From positions 1 through 30,151 of IMG/VR virus record IMGVR_UViG_3300034109_000055: a DNA stretch of 30,151 bases, one strand, 5' to 3'. The position numbers and the translations under genes were made by a program. The DNA is from a virus. Below the pieces are notes generated by a model. The model did no database searches. It was given only the letters and a program-made list of their open reading frames with translations, and had not been told where the DNA came from. Shown piece after piece: positions 6,700 to 12,957 of this stretch (position 1 is the stretch's first letter; each line of letters starts with the position of its first letter).

Positions 6700-6788
6700 A
6701 GGGTTAGTCCTATAAAGGTCATGAAGGCGAACAATACACCGAAAGCACTGCCACCAAGATACAACACAAAGTCACTAGATTTATTCAT
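6696..6788 (-). CDS. 30-residue single-span membrane peptide
   Basis: MNKSSDFVLYLGGSAFGVLF then AFMTFIGLTL: residues 7-30 form one hydrophobic span. ATGA overlaps link it to both neighbours, so it sits exactly in the chain of coupled genes, which argues for real coding despite its size. It may be an inner-membrane peptide; the role is unknown. Confidence 0.6.
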   Translation of the reverse strand: MNKSSDFVLYLGGSAFGVLFAFMTFIGLTL

Positions 6789-6865
6789 GATGAAAGCTTT
6801 ACAAGTAGACAAAGGACAAAAACGTTTACAGCAATGATTGATATGGCTATCAAGGCATCTTTCAT
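6785..6865 (-). CDS. 26-residue single-span membrane peptide
   Basis: MKDALIAISIIAVNVFVLCL then LVKLSS: residues 4-22 are hydrophobic, flanked by charged residues. GGGG lies 5 bases before the ATG, which directly follows the upstream stop (TAAATG), and its stop overlaps the next start (ATGA). Two consecutive tiny membrane peptides suggest a paired membrane function, but this is inference. Confidence 0.6.
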   Translation of the reverse strand: MKDALIAISIIAVNVFVLCLLVKLSS

Positions 6866-7036
6866 TTAATCCCCTGATAGGTCTACGATAGGGTTAATCC
6901 AAAATTCTTCAGGCTCTAAACGATCAACGAAGTCTTCTGCATCGTCCAACGTATCGAACCTATCCAAGTGCTCTAAGCCACCTTCAAGACTTAGATAGTA
7001 TGTGACTAGATAGCCTACAATCTTAAAGTTTTCCAT
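6866..7036 (-). CDS. Small acidic hypothetical protein, 56 aa
   Basis: Start chosen at the ATG at 7036 (MENFKIVGYLVTYYLSLEGG) with AAGGAG 5 bases upstream and a TGATG overlap with the gp88-like gene stop. The longer frame, up to 7096, runs inside that gene. A beta-strand-like N-terminus is followed by an acidic helix FDTLDDAEDFVDRLEPEEF, the layout of small phage proteins that resemble DUF-type cell-surface or regulatory domains. Function unknown. Confidence 0.7.
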   Translation of the reverse strand: MENFKIVGYLVTYYLSLEGGLEHLDRFDTLDDAEDFVDRLEPEEFWINPIVDLSGD

Positions 7037-7704
7037 CAATGCTCCTTGAATGCAATTGGTTTGGTAGTGGACCAGCAAAGTGCACATGTCATGCAAGATT
7101 GAGTTTTGCCAGTCTGCTCAGGGCATTGTATACCTTCGCCGTTAACATTAGCAGACATGATACCGCCTTTATCACTAAATCGAATCCATGCTCTGCTATT
7201 TTGCAAGCCTGAGCGGATAACGTCCATAATGTCCTGCTCGGACCTATGGGTGTAACCGAATATTCTAAGCGCAGGGTACTCTAGCAGTGCGTCGACCCAA
7301 TACTGAGCATATGCTGCACTGAAGAAGTCGCCTAGGATGTGCAAGCGTACAACAAAGCCCTCGGGATGCACATTAGATAAGTGCGAAAGCTCATCGGACA
7401 ATCTAAGCATGAGTAGCTCAGGATCATCTGGCTTGATACGATGAGCAAATGCCATGTTATTACCAAAGCAATTAGCCCATTGCTGGCAAGTGCGGGAGCA
7501 TGTAGATCTTTCTTCGAGTGTAAGGGAATACACTGGAAAGCCCTTCCATGCGCCTTTGGTAATGGTTTTACTACCATTGCCAAGCTTATCATTGTAGGAT
7601 ACTGGCTTCAATAACCTATGCTCATAATCGGACACCATACGTACAGTTTTCTTATGTATCGTAATGGCTTGAGACAATGCAGCATGGTCGGCACGTAGTC
7701 GCAT
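7036..7704 (-). CDS. Cysteine-rich phage protein, gp88-like
   Basis: A 222-residue protein. N-terminal half: GNGSKTITKGAWKGFPVYSLTLEE, then Cys69/Cys73/Cys79 (TCSRTCQQWANCFGNN). Middle: VVRLHILGDFFS at 118-129, then RIFGYTHR. C-terminus: Cys194 and a CMTCALC cluster (204/207/210). Seven ordered cysteines around an alpha/beta core suggest a metal or iron-sulfur site, and the layout matches the phage family often called 'gene product 88'; biochemical function is not established. AAAGGAT lies 8 bases before the ATG. This is the second gene of the leftward operon. Confidence 0.7.
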   Translation of the reverse strand: MRLRADHAALSQAITIHKKTVRMVSDYEHRLLKPVSYNDKLGNGSKTITKGAWKGFPVYSLTLEERSTCSRTCQQWANCFGNNMAFAHRIKPDDPELLMLRLSDELSHLSNVHPEGFVVRLHILGDFFSAAYAQYWVDALLEYPALRIFGYTHRSEQDIMDVIRSGLQNSRAWIRFSDKGGIMSANVNGEGIQCPEQTGKTQSCMTCALCWSTTKPIAFKEH

Positions 7705-7751
7705 GATAGATAATCCTTTGTGGGGTTGATTGAAGCTTTAGTGTACTTCCA

Positions 7752-7778
7752 ACAATGCCCTATGTTGTAAGGCATTGT
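7752..7778. other. 8-bp stem-loop in the leader of the gp88-like gene
   Basis: ACAATGCC (7752-7759) and GGCATTGT (7771-7778) flank an 11-base loop between the 58-residue gene and the gp88-like gene. No U-tract follows on either strand. It may be an RNA stability or processing hairpin. Confidence 0.4.
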
Positions 7779-7788
7779 AAGCTGGACA

Positions 7789-7965
7789 CTAGCTGACAGT
7801 GGCTTTGTGCAACGATGCACGAACATCCAATGCCGATGTAAAAGCTTTTGCTTGTAGTGTACCGACTACTTTAGGATCGGCTAAATCGTCCATAGTCATT
7901 TTATGCAGGTCGTGTAGAATTTCCAGGATTCTGAGAGCTTCAACGTGGTCCAGTTCGATTTTCAT
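7789..7965 (-). CDS. Small hypothetical protein, first leftward gene
   Basis: A 58-residue ORF: MKIELDHVEALRILEILHDL, HKMTMDDLADPKVVGTLQAK and AFTSALDVRASLHKATVS. AAAGGATTA before the ATG matches the ribosome site of the gp88-like gene. It is all-helical and soluble. It would be the first product of the leftward operon from the central control region, so an early role is likely; no family recognised. Confidence 0.65.
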   Translation of the reverse strand: MKIELDHVEALRILEILHDLHKMTMDDLADPKVVGTLQAKAFTSALDVRASLHKATVS

Positions 7966-8000
7966 TTGATTAATCCTTTGTTGGTTGCGATGAAAACCAT

Positions 8001-8027
8001 CTTATAGAGTTTCCGAACATGTTTCAA
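8001..8027 (-). promoter_or_regulatory. Candidate leftward early promoter
   Basis: On the minus strand, TTGAAA (8022-8027) and TATAAG (8001-8006), each five of six consensus bases, but with a short 15-base spacer. Start near 7994, about 30 bases before the first leftward gene. It is the best candidate found for the replication operon. Confidence 0.4.
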
Positions 8028-8097
8028 TAGGATTCTGCATCTATCTGGATGAACGGACAATAATCCAGGATGAATGGTAGTGTTGTTCGAATACAAC

Positions 8098-8113
8098 AGT
8101 TTCACGTGGAACA
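8098..8113. promoter_or_regulatory. parS-like centromere site
   Basis: AGTTTCACGTGGAACA fits the chromosomal ParB-binding consensus TGTTTCACGTGAAACA at 14 of 16 positions. All bases of the generalised core (GTT, CACGTG and AAC with the standard spacing) are present. No parA or parB gene is in this window, so a host or distant phage ParB would have to bind it. Confidence 0.65.
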
Positions 8114-8114
8114 T

Positions 8115-8141
8115 CTGCACAGTCTGCACAGTTTACACAGT
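8115..8141. repeat. 9-bp tandem repeats next to the parS-like site
   Basis: CTGCACAGT, CTGCACAGT and TTACACAGT run head to tail. Two related units, CTGCACAGC and CTACACAGC, lie at 8208-8225. The shared core CACAG also occurs in the DnaA boxes that follow. They could be iterons for a phage initiator. Confidence 0.75.
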
Positions 8142-8150
8142 CTTATGTGT

Positions 8151-8182
8151 CATTGTAGGTATCATTGTAGGTATCATTGTAG
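8151..8182. repeat. 12-bp tandem repeats with CATTGTAG core
   Basis: CATTGTAGGTAT occurs twice in tandem (8151-8162, 8163-8174), followed by a partial third copy (8175-8182). The CATTGTAG core also appears at 6474-6481 near the HNH promoter and at 8636-8643 inside a palindrome. Iteron or operator function is possible. Confidence 0.8.
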
Positions 8183-8236
8183 GGTGCTACACCGATACTC
8201 TTTTCCCCTGCACAGCCTACACAGCTACCAACATAG

Positions 8237-8289
8237 TTATCCACAGGTTACTAACAGGTTATCCACAGATAACATCATAGTTATCCACA
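8237..8289 (+). promoter_or_regulatory. Cluster of three perfect DnaA boxes
   Basis: TTATCCACA occurs at 8237-8245, 8259-8267 and 8281-8289, all in the same orientation and exactly 22 bp apart (about two helical turns). A fourth weaker box, TTATCAACA, lies at 8292-8300. This is the standard bacterial DnaA recognition sequence, so host DnaA loading is plausible. Confidence 0.8.
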
Positions 8290-8302
8290 GGTTATCAACA
8301 TA

Positions 8303-8315
8303 GGGGGGGAGGGGG
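8303..8315 (+). other. G-tract next to the DnaA boxes
   Basis: Seven G, one A, five G, directly after the DnaA cluster. It may affect strand opening or fork movement, or form a two-molecule G-quadruplex. There are too few separate G-runs for a classical intramolecular quadruplex. Confidence 0.5.
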
Positions 8316-8525
8316 TAGAGTTGTATAGTAAATTGTTGTGGTGCTACCTAGACACAAAAAAGAGCAAAATAGACAATGCTAATGATAATCCATTACTAAT
8401 AAGAAATCTCTTTAGAATCAATGAGTTAACTATATTGCCTCTGCGGAGCCTCTGACACCATGTTAATGGAGTCCCGCTGAAGCCTAGAAAGTTGGTAGAA
8501 TCTGCACTGAATATGAAGAAATAAC

Positions 8526-8554
8526 TTGACAAACTCTGAAAAATATGCTACAAT
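8526..8554 (+). promoter_or_regulatory. Rightward promoter for the structural genes
   Basis: Perfect TTGACA (8526-8531), 17-base spacer, TACAAT (8549-8554, five of six). Start near 8561, leaving a 147-base leader before the small terminase gene. The leader holds the palindrome CTACATTGTAG (8633-8643) and a hairpin (8673-8686), both possible control points. It shares ACTTGACAA with the promoters at 4934 and 12402. Confidence 0.8.
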
Positions 8555-8672
8555 AAGTCCTTCTATGTAGGCTATGAACAAAACATCGTATAAAAACAAT
8601 TCAGTAATAGACATATAACTAATCGTCATACACTACATTGTAGATACATAAAATTTTATACACCCTACAGTC

Positions 8673-8686
8673 CTGCCTTCCGGCAG
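8673..8686 (+). other. Leader hairpin before the small terminase gene
   Basis: CTGCC-TTCC-GGCAG, a compact 5-bp GC-rich stem with a tetraloop ending 12 bases before the AGAGG ribosome site (8698-8702). It is followed by an A-rich stretch, not U, so a stability or translation element is more likely than a terminator. Confidence 0.4.
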
Positions 8687-8707
8687 AGAAACTATATAGA
8701 GGTAGTG

Positions 8708-9196
8708 ATGTCTGAAATTAAAACTGAAGATGTAGTATCTGATCTTTGTTCGCTACCTTCATCGGTCAGCCAGGATGTTGTGGCAGTCAATGAAGAAAAG
8801 AAAGTGCCTGCTAAAAAAAGAAAAAGAGGAAGACCAAAGAAGGAAGAGGTACAGAAGTACATCAAAAGAGCTAAAAGAGGACGTCCTCCTGGTGAAGCAG
8901 CAAGGATTAAAGAACTAACAGCTTCGCTGTTGCTGACACACTCACAGGCCATTATCCGTAAGATTGTTCACAAAGCATTGAATGATGAGGATAAGGATCA
9001 GATGGCAGCACTGAAGCTGTGTGTTGATAGGATGTTGCCAGTATCTTATTTTGAAGAAAAAGGTGTTGGAGGAGGCTCTAGAGCCATTACCATCAACATC
9101 ACTGGAGTGAATGATAATCCAGTAGAAATGATTGAGCATGAACCTGTTGAGGTAGAAACCACGTTGATTGATTACGAAGAAGAAGACGATGAGTAA
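8708..9196 (+). CDS. Probable small terminase subunit with two AT-hooks
   Basis: A 162-residue protein directly upstream of, and overlapping, the large terminase gene, the usual place for the DNA-recognition subunit. Start chosen at the ATG at 8708, with AGAGG 5 bases upstream; a GTG lies one codon earlier. Residues about 36-60 contain two AT-hook-like cores, KRGRPKK and KRGRPPG, followed by a helical segment ARIKELTASLLLTHSQAI and an acidic tail DYEEEDDE. AT-hooks bind the minor groove of AT-rich DNA. The terminase role rests on position and general layout; no HTH was clearly seen. Confidence 0.65.
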   Translation: MSEIKTEDVVSDLCSLPSSVSQDVVAVNEEKKVPAKKRKRGRPKKEEVQKYIKRAKRGRPPGEAARIKELTASLLLTHSQAIIRKIVHKALNDEDKDQMAALKLCVDRMLPVSYFEEKGVGGGSRAITINITGVNDNPVEMIEHEPVEVETTLIDYEEEDDE

Positions 9197-10445
9197 TTTG
9201 AATGTAGCTCTTCTTCCGTGGCAGCAGGACGTTTTTAAAGATCCAGCAAGGTTTAAGATCATCGCTGCTGGTAGACGTACAGGTAAATCTAGGTTAGCAG
9301 CTTGGACACTGATCATAGAGGCACTACAGACTGAGAAGGGTCATGTTTGGTATGTAGCACCTACACAGGGACAAGCTAGAGATATTATGTGGTCTACGCT
9401 GTTAGAGCTAGGTCATACAGTCATTAAAGGTAGTCATGTTAACAATATGCAGATTACCTTAGTCAATGGTGCAATGATCTCACTAAAGGGTGCTGATAGA
9501 CCAGAGACAATGCGTGGTGTCAGCTTAAAGTATTTAGTGATGGACGAATACGCTGATATGAAGCCACAAGTGTTCGAACAGATCTTAAGACCTGCTTTAG
9601 CGGATCAGAAGGGTAGAGCAATGTTCATTGGTACGCCAATGGGTAGAAACCACTTCTATGAACTGTATAGGCTAGGTGATAGTGGTAAGGATAAGGATTA
9701 CAAGGCATGGCACTTCACTAGCTTTGATAATCCATTGTTAGATCCAGCAGAGATTGAAGCTGCTAAAGGTTCAATGTCTAGCTTTGCTTTCAGACAAGAG
9801 TTTATGGCTTCGTTTGAAGCAGCACAGAGTGATGTGTTTAAACATGACTGGATCATTGTTAGTGGAGATGAGCCTGATGAAGGTAGTTACTTTATGGCTG
9901 TGGATCTCTGTGGTTTTACAGATGCTACGCAAACGAATAAGCCTAAGAATACAAGACTGGATGAGACAGCGATAGCAGTTGTTAAAGTGAACACCAGAGG
10001 CTGGTGGGTTGCTGACATACTACATGGTAGATGGGATGTCCGAGAGACAGCAGTACGTATTCTTAAGACTGCAAAGGACTACAACGTCACTTGTTTAGGA
10101 ATAGAGAAAGGTGCACTGAAGAATGCAGTGATGCCTTACATGCATGACATTATGCGTAGAACTGGATTCTTTCCTAGGATTGATGAACTAACACACGGTA
10201 ATAAGAAGAAAGTAGATAGGATTGTTTGGTCACTACAGGGTAGATTTGAGCATGGAAGGATTGTTCTTAATGAAGGTTCATGGAACAGCGTCTTTATTGA
10301 CCAGCTAATGCAGTTTCCTGACTCAAAGACTCATGATGATTTGATTGATGCACTTAGCTATATTGACCAGATACAGACTGCTAGTTGGTCACAATCAATC
10401 GATGAAGAAGAGTATGAAGTTATGGATGACGTAGCAGGCTACTAA
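9189..10445 (+). CDS. terL: Large terminase subunit (packaging ATPase/nuclease)
   Basis: Motor that cuts and pumps DNA into the prohead, 418 residues. ATPase: adenine-motif LLPWQQDV (8-15), Walker A GRRTGKS (28-34), Walker B YLVMDE (115-120) with Glu120 as the catalytic carboxylate, coupling motif IGTPMGRN (147-154). RNase H-like nuclease: FMAVDL (D239), IEKG around 305-308 and HDDLIDAL (382-389), the expected three acidic clusters. The start is the ATG at 9189, overlapping the upstream stop by 8 bases; an earlier TTG in frame lies inside the small subunit gene. Compact but complete for the family. Confidence 0.95.
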   Translation: MSNLNVALLPWQQDVFKDPARFKIIAAGRRTGKSRLAAWTLIIEALQTEKGHVWYVAPTQGQARDIMWSTLLELGHTVIKGSHVNNMQITLVNGAMISLKGADRPETMRGVSLKYLVMDEYADMKPQVFEQILRPALADQKGRAMFIGTPMGRNHFYELYRLGDSGKDKDYKAWHFTSFDNPLLDPAEIEAAKGSMSSFAFRQEFMASFEAAQSDVFKHDWIIVSGDEPDEGSYFMAVDLCGFTDATQTNKPKNTRLDETAIAVVKVNTRGWWVADILHGRWDVRETAVRILKTAKDYNVTCLGIEKGALKNAVMPYMHDIMRRTGFFPRIDELTHGNKKKVDRIVWSLQGRFEHGRIVLNEGSWNSVFIDQLMQFPDSKTHDDLIDALSYIDQIQTASWSQSIDEEEYEVMDDVAGY

Positions 10446-10459
10446 TAGGATACTTGAAG

Positions 10460-12394
10460 ATGAAATTTGACTCAGATACCACACCTCAGAATGCTCTTGT
10501 AGCGTTTGTGATGGAACGGTGTGACCAGTGGAGAGATCATAGAGATGAAAACTACTTAGATCGTTGGGACGAGTATGAGCGTCTATGGCGTGGTATCTAT
10601 GAAGAAGGTGATCGAACACGCTCTTCTGAACGGTCTAAGCTGATATCCCCTGCCCTACAACAAGCTATTGATAACAAGACATCAGAGATTATCGAAGCTG
10701 TATTCGGTAAAGGTCAGTTCTTTGACATTGTTGATGATCTACAGGATCAGGACAAGACAGACATTGAACTAATGAGAAAACAGCTACAACAAGACTTTGA
10801 CAAAGATCGTATTCGTAAAGCAATAACTCACATCGTTACCCTTGCAGAGGTATACGGCACTGGTATCGGTGAGTTGATTGTCCGAGAAGTCAAAGACTCT
10901 GCACCAGCTACCAGACCTACAGCAGTGCCTGGAATGAATATGGTAGGTGTAAACGCTACGAACAGAATCTCTGTACAGCTAAAGCCTATTAACCCTAGGA
11001 ACTTCCTAATCGATCCTAATGCTACCAGTGTTGATGAAGCACTAGGATGTGCAGTAGAAGAGTATGTAGGCCGTCACAGCGTGATTAAAGCGATGGAAGA
11101 TGGTGTCTATCGTAGGGTTTATGTTGGTGTTGCTTCTGAGAATACAGATCTAGAGCCTTCACAGGATGTAACTTACTACCAAGATGACAAGGTTTTGATG
11201 CTTCGTTACTATGGATTAGTACCAAAAGCATTGTTAGATAACCCTGATCAGACAATTGGTCCTGATGAAGAGTTATATTCAGAGATGGTTGAAGCTTTAG
11301 TGGTGGTTGCTAACGGTGAATCACTATTAAAAGCTGAAGAAAGTCCCTTCATGATGCAAGATAGGCCTGTAGTGGCTTACCAAGCTGACATTGTTCCTGG
11401 TCGTTTCTGGGGTCGAGGAACGGCTGAGAAGGGCTACAACATGCAAAAGGCTACGGATGCACAGATTCGTAGTCACGTGGACTCTTTAGGGCTTACAACG
11501 GCTCCTATGATGGCTATAGATGCCACCAGATTACCTCGTGGAGCTAAGTTTGAAGTACGTCCTGGTAAGACAATCCTTACCAATGGTGCTCCTAACGAGA
11601 TTCTACAGCCTTTAAAGTTTGGTAATACTGATCCAGGTAACATTCAGACAGCACAGTTGTTCGAAAAGATGCTATTACAGGCTACAGGAACACTTGATTC
11701 AGCCTCTTTACCTGGACAAGTAGCTGGTGGAGACGCTGCTTCTGCTGGTTTAGCAATGGCAGTAGCTGGTCTAATCAAAAAGAACAAGAGAGCACTAACA
11801 AACTTCCAAGATGACTTCCTAATTCCCTTTGTTGAGAAGGCTGCATGGCGTTATATGCAGTTTGATTCACGTCGATACCCTGTCCAAGACTTTAAGTTTA
11901 TACCAACAGGTACGATGGGTATGATGGCTAGGGAGTTTGAACAGGCTCAGATCATTTCCTTGATGTCTACACTTGGTCCGAACAGTCCTGTACTGCCATT
12001 ACTGCTTCAGAGTGTGGTTGAAGCTTCATCGTTACCAAACAGAGAAACTATCCTACAGCAATTAGCTCAACTATCACAGCCTGATCCAGCAGCACAGCAG
12101 GCTCAACAGCAGGCTATGCAGATTCAAATGGCTACAGCACAGGCTGATGTACAGGAAAAGCAAGCAAGAGCACAGAAGGCCCAAGCAGAGGCTCAGAAGG
12201 CTATGGTAGAAGCACAGCTTATGCCTGAAAAGCTTAAGGTTGATGTTGTTCAAGCTGCATCAACAAACATTGATGATCCGAACAGGGAGTTTGAACGTCG
12301 AGTAAAGATCGCTGAACTGATGTTGAAAGAGAAAGACATTGATTCAAAGGTCAATATCGTAAGAGAACAAACTCGTCAAGATGCAATGAATTAA
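10460..12394 (+). CDS. Portal protein
   Basis: A 644-residue protein that would form the dodecameric DNA gate at one capsid vertex. Evidence is its place between terminase and scaffold, its size, and a typical podovirus-portal layout: N-terminal ERCDQWRDHRDENYLDRW, RTSSERSKLISPALQQAIDNK, the INPRNFLIDPNATSVDEA segment, a VPGRFWGRGTAEKGYNMQK segment, and a long Gln/Ala-rich coiled coil near 550-600 that would form the barrel inside the head. The ATG at 10460 has AGGA about 9 bases upstream and is preferred over the TTG two codons before it. Confidence 0.85.
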   Translation: MKFDSDTTPQNALVAFVMERCDQWRDHRDENYLDRWDEYERLWRGIYEEGDRTRSSERSKLISPALQQAIDNKTSEIIEAVFGKGQFFDIVDDLQDQDKTDIELMRKQLQQDFDKDRIRKAITHIVTLAEVYGTGIGELIVREVKDSAPATRPTAVPGMNMVGVNATNRISVQLKPINPRNFLIDPNATSVDEALGCAVEEYVGRHSVIKAMEDGVYRRVYVGVASENTDLEPSQDVTYYQDDKVLMLRYYGLVPKALLDNPDQTIGPDEELYSEMVEALVVVANGESLLKAEESPFMMQDRPVVAYQADIVPGRFWGRGTAEKGYNMQKATDAQIRSHVDSLGLTTAPMMAIDATRLPRGAKFEVRPGKTILTNGAPNEILQPLKFGNTDPGNIQTAQLFEKMLLQATGTLDSASLPGQVAGGDAASAGLAMAVAGLIKKNKRALTNFQDDFLIPFVEKAAWRYMQFDSRRYPVQDFKFIPTGTMGMMAREFEQAQIISLMSTLGPNSPVLPLLLQSVVEASSLPNRETILQQLAQLSQPDPAAQQAQQQAMQIQMATAQADVQEKQARAQKAQAEAQKAMVEAQLMPEKLKVDVVQAASTNIDDPNREFERRVKIAELMLKEKDIDSKVNIVREQTRQDAMN

Positions 12395-12401
12395 AAAACA
12401 C

Positions 12402-12430
12402 TTGACAAATCTAAAAAAGTGTGGTAAAAT
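12402..12430 (+). promoter_or_regulatory. Very strong promoter before the head-assembly genes
   Basis: Perfect TTGACA (12402-12407), 17-base spacer, TAAAAT (12425-12430) with an upstream TGG extended element. The expected start, about 7 bases downstream, falls at 12437, the first base of the next start codon. It would raise expression of the scaffold and capsid genes above the level of the terminase and portal genes. Confidence 0.8.
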
Positions 12431-12436
12431 TACAAC

Positions 12437-12679
12437 ATGGATGTAAAACTACAAAGATACTATGAAGCTAGATTCGATATGGTTTCATCAGCAGGATGGA
12501 AAGATCTTATCGATGATGCTGAGAAGATGAGAAAAGCAATAGCAGACATTACCAGCATTGACAGTGAAAAGCTATTGTATCTAAGAAAAGGTCAGTTAGA
12601 TATCCTAGATTGGCTCCTGACACTCAAAGAAGTATCAGAAAAAGTCTATGAGGATTTACAGAATGAAGGTAATGAATGA
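12437..12679 (+). CDS. Small hypothetical protein, possibly translated from a leaderless mRNA
   Basis: An 80-residue protein, MDVKLQRYYEARFDMVSSAG then WKDLIDDAEKMRKAIADI, all-helical and charged. No Shine-Dalgarno sequence precedes the ATG, and the promoter above would start transcription on it. The YYEARFDMxxxxGWKDLIDD pattern is one I associate with small phage genes beside the portal; function unknown. The next gene overlaps its 3' end by 17 bases. Confidence 0.75.
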   Translation: MDVKLQRYYEARFDMVSSAGWKDLIDDAEKMRKAIADITSIDSEKLLYLRKGQLDILDWLLTLKEVSEKVYEDLQNEGNE

Positions 12680-12902
12680 CTTTGTGTGTTCGAACGGACA
12701 CCATACAGAACTTTTAGTAGACAACACAGCAACTGAAGTACCTTGTCCGCACTGTACTGAGGTTGCTTACAAAGTACTAGCAGCACCTAAAGTAAAGCTA
12801 GAAGGTATTACTGGCTCTTTCCCAGGAGCTTATGACAAATGGGAACGCCAGCATAAGCAAGCACTAAAAGTAGCGCAGTCTAAGTCCTACTACGAGGGAT
12901 AA
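12663..12902 (+). CDS. Small zinc-ribbon protein (FmdB-like)
   Basis: A 79-residue protein. Start chosen at the ATG at 12663, which has GAGGA 8 bases upstream; an ATG three codons later is too close to its AAGG. Cys9 with His12/His13, and CPHC at 28-31, form a probable zinc ribbon like those of FmdB-type proteins; the C-terminus carries the GSFPGAYDKWERQHKQ segment often found in phage zinc-ribbon genes between portal and scaffold. Role unknown. Confidence 0.75.
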   Translation: MKVMNDFVCSNGHHTELLVDNTATEVPCPHCTEVAYKVLAAPKVKLEGITGSFPGAYDKWERQHKQALKVAQSKSYYEG

Positions 12903-12957
12903 CTTAGACATTTTAACAATTCCTAACAATTGGGTTTATCCCGACTAGGAGAAGCAG

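Larger units (their letters stand above)
7966..8707. other. Divergent control region, candidate replication origin/partition region
   Basis: A 742-bp stretch without convincing genes, from which replication genes run left and structural genes run right. It holds a parS-like site, 9-bp and 12-bp tandem repeats, three perfect DnaA boxes, a G-tract, a leftward promoter candidate and a strong rightward promoter. The block 8340-8520 contains nothing I can name. The combination is typical of origin regions of plasmids and chromosomes; the role here is inferred from motifs alone. Confidence 0.6.

Noticed and set aside
8098-8113. Phage-encoded ParABS partition system
   Set aside because: No Walker-type ParA or HTH ParB-like protein is encoded in this window, so only the site is claimed.
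8115-8289. CRISPR array
   Set aside because: Repeats are 9, 12 and 22 bp with no uniform spacers and no cas genes.
8070-8303. Plus-strand ORFs across the origin-like region (peptides with FHVEH, HSLHSL and VGIIVGIIVG)
   Set aside because: They are translations of the parS site, the 9-bp and 12-bp repeats and the DnaA boxes; repetitive composition and no ribosome site.
8344-8629. Two minus-strand ORFs of 62 and 67 residues
   Set aside because: They run against the structural promoter, have no good ribosome sites and no recognisable domain.
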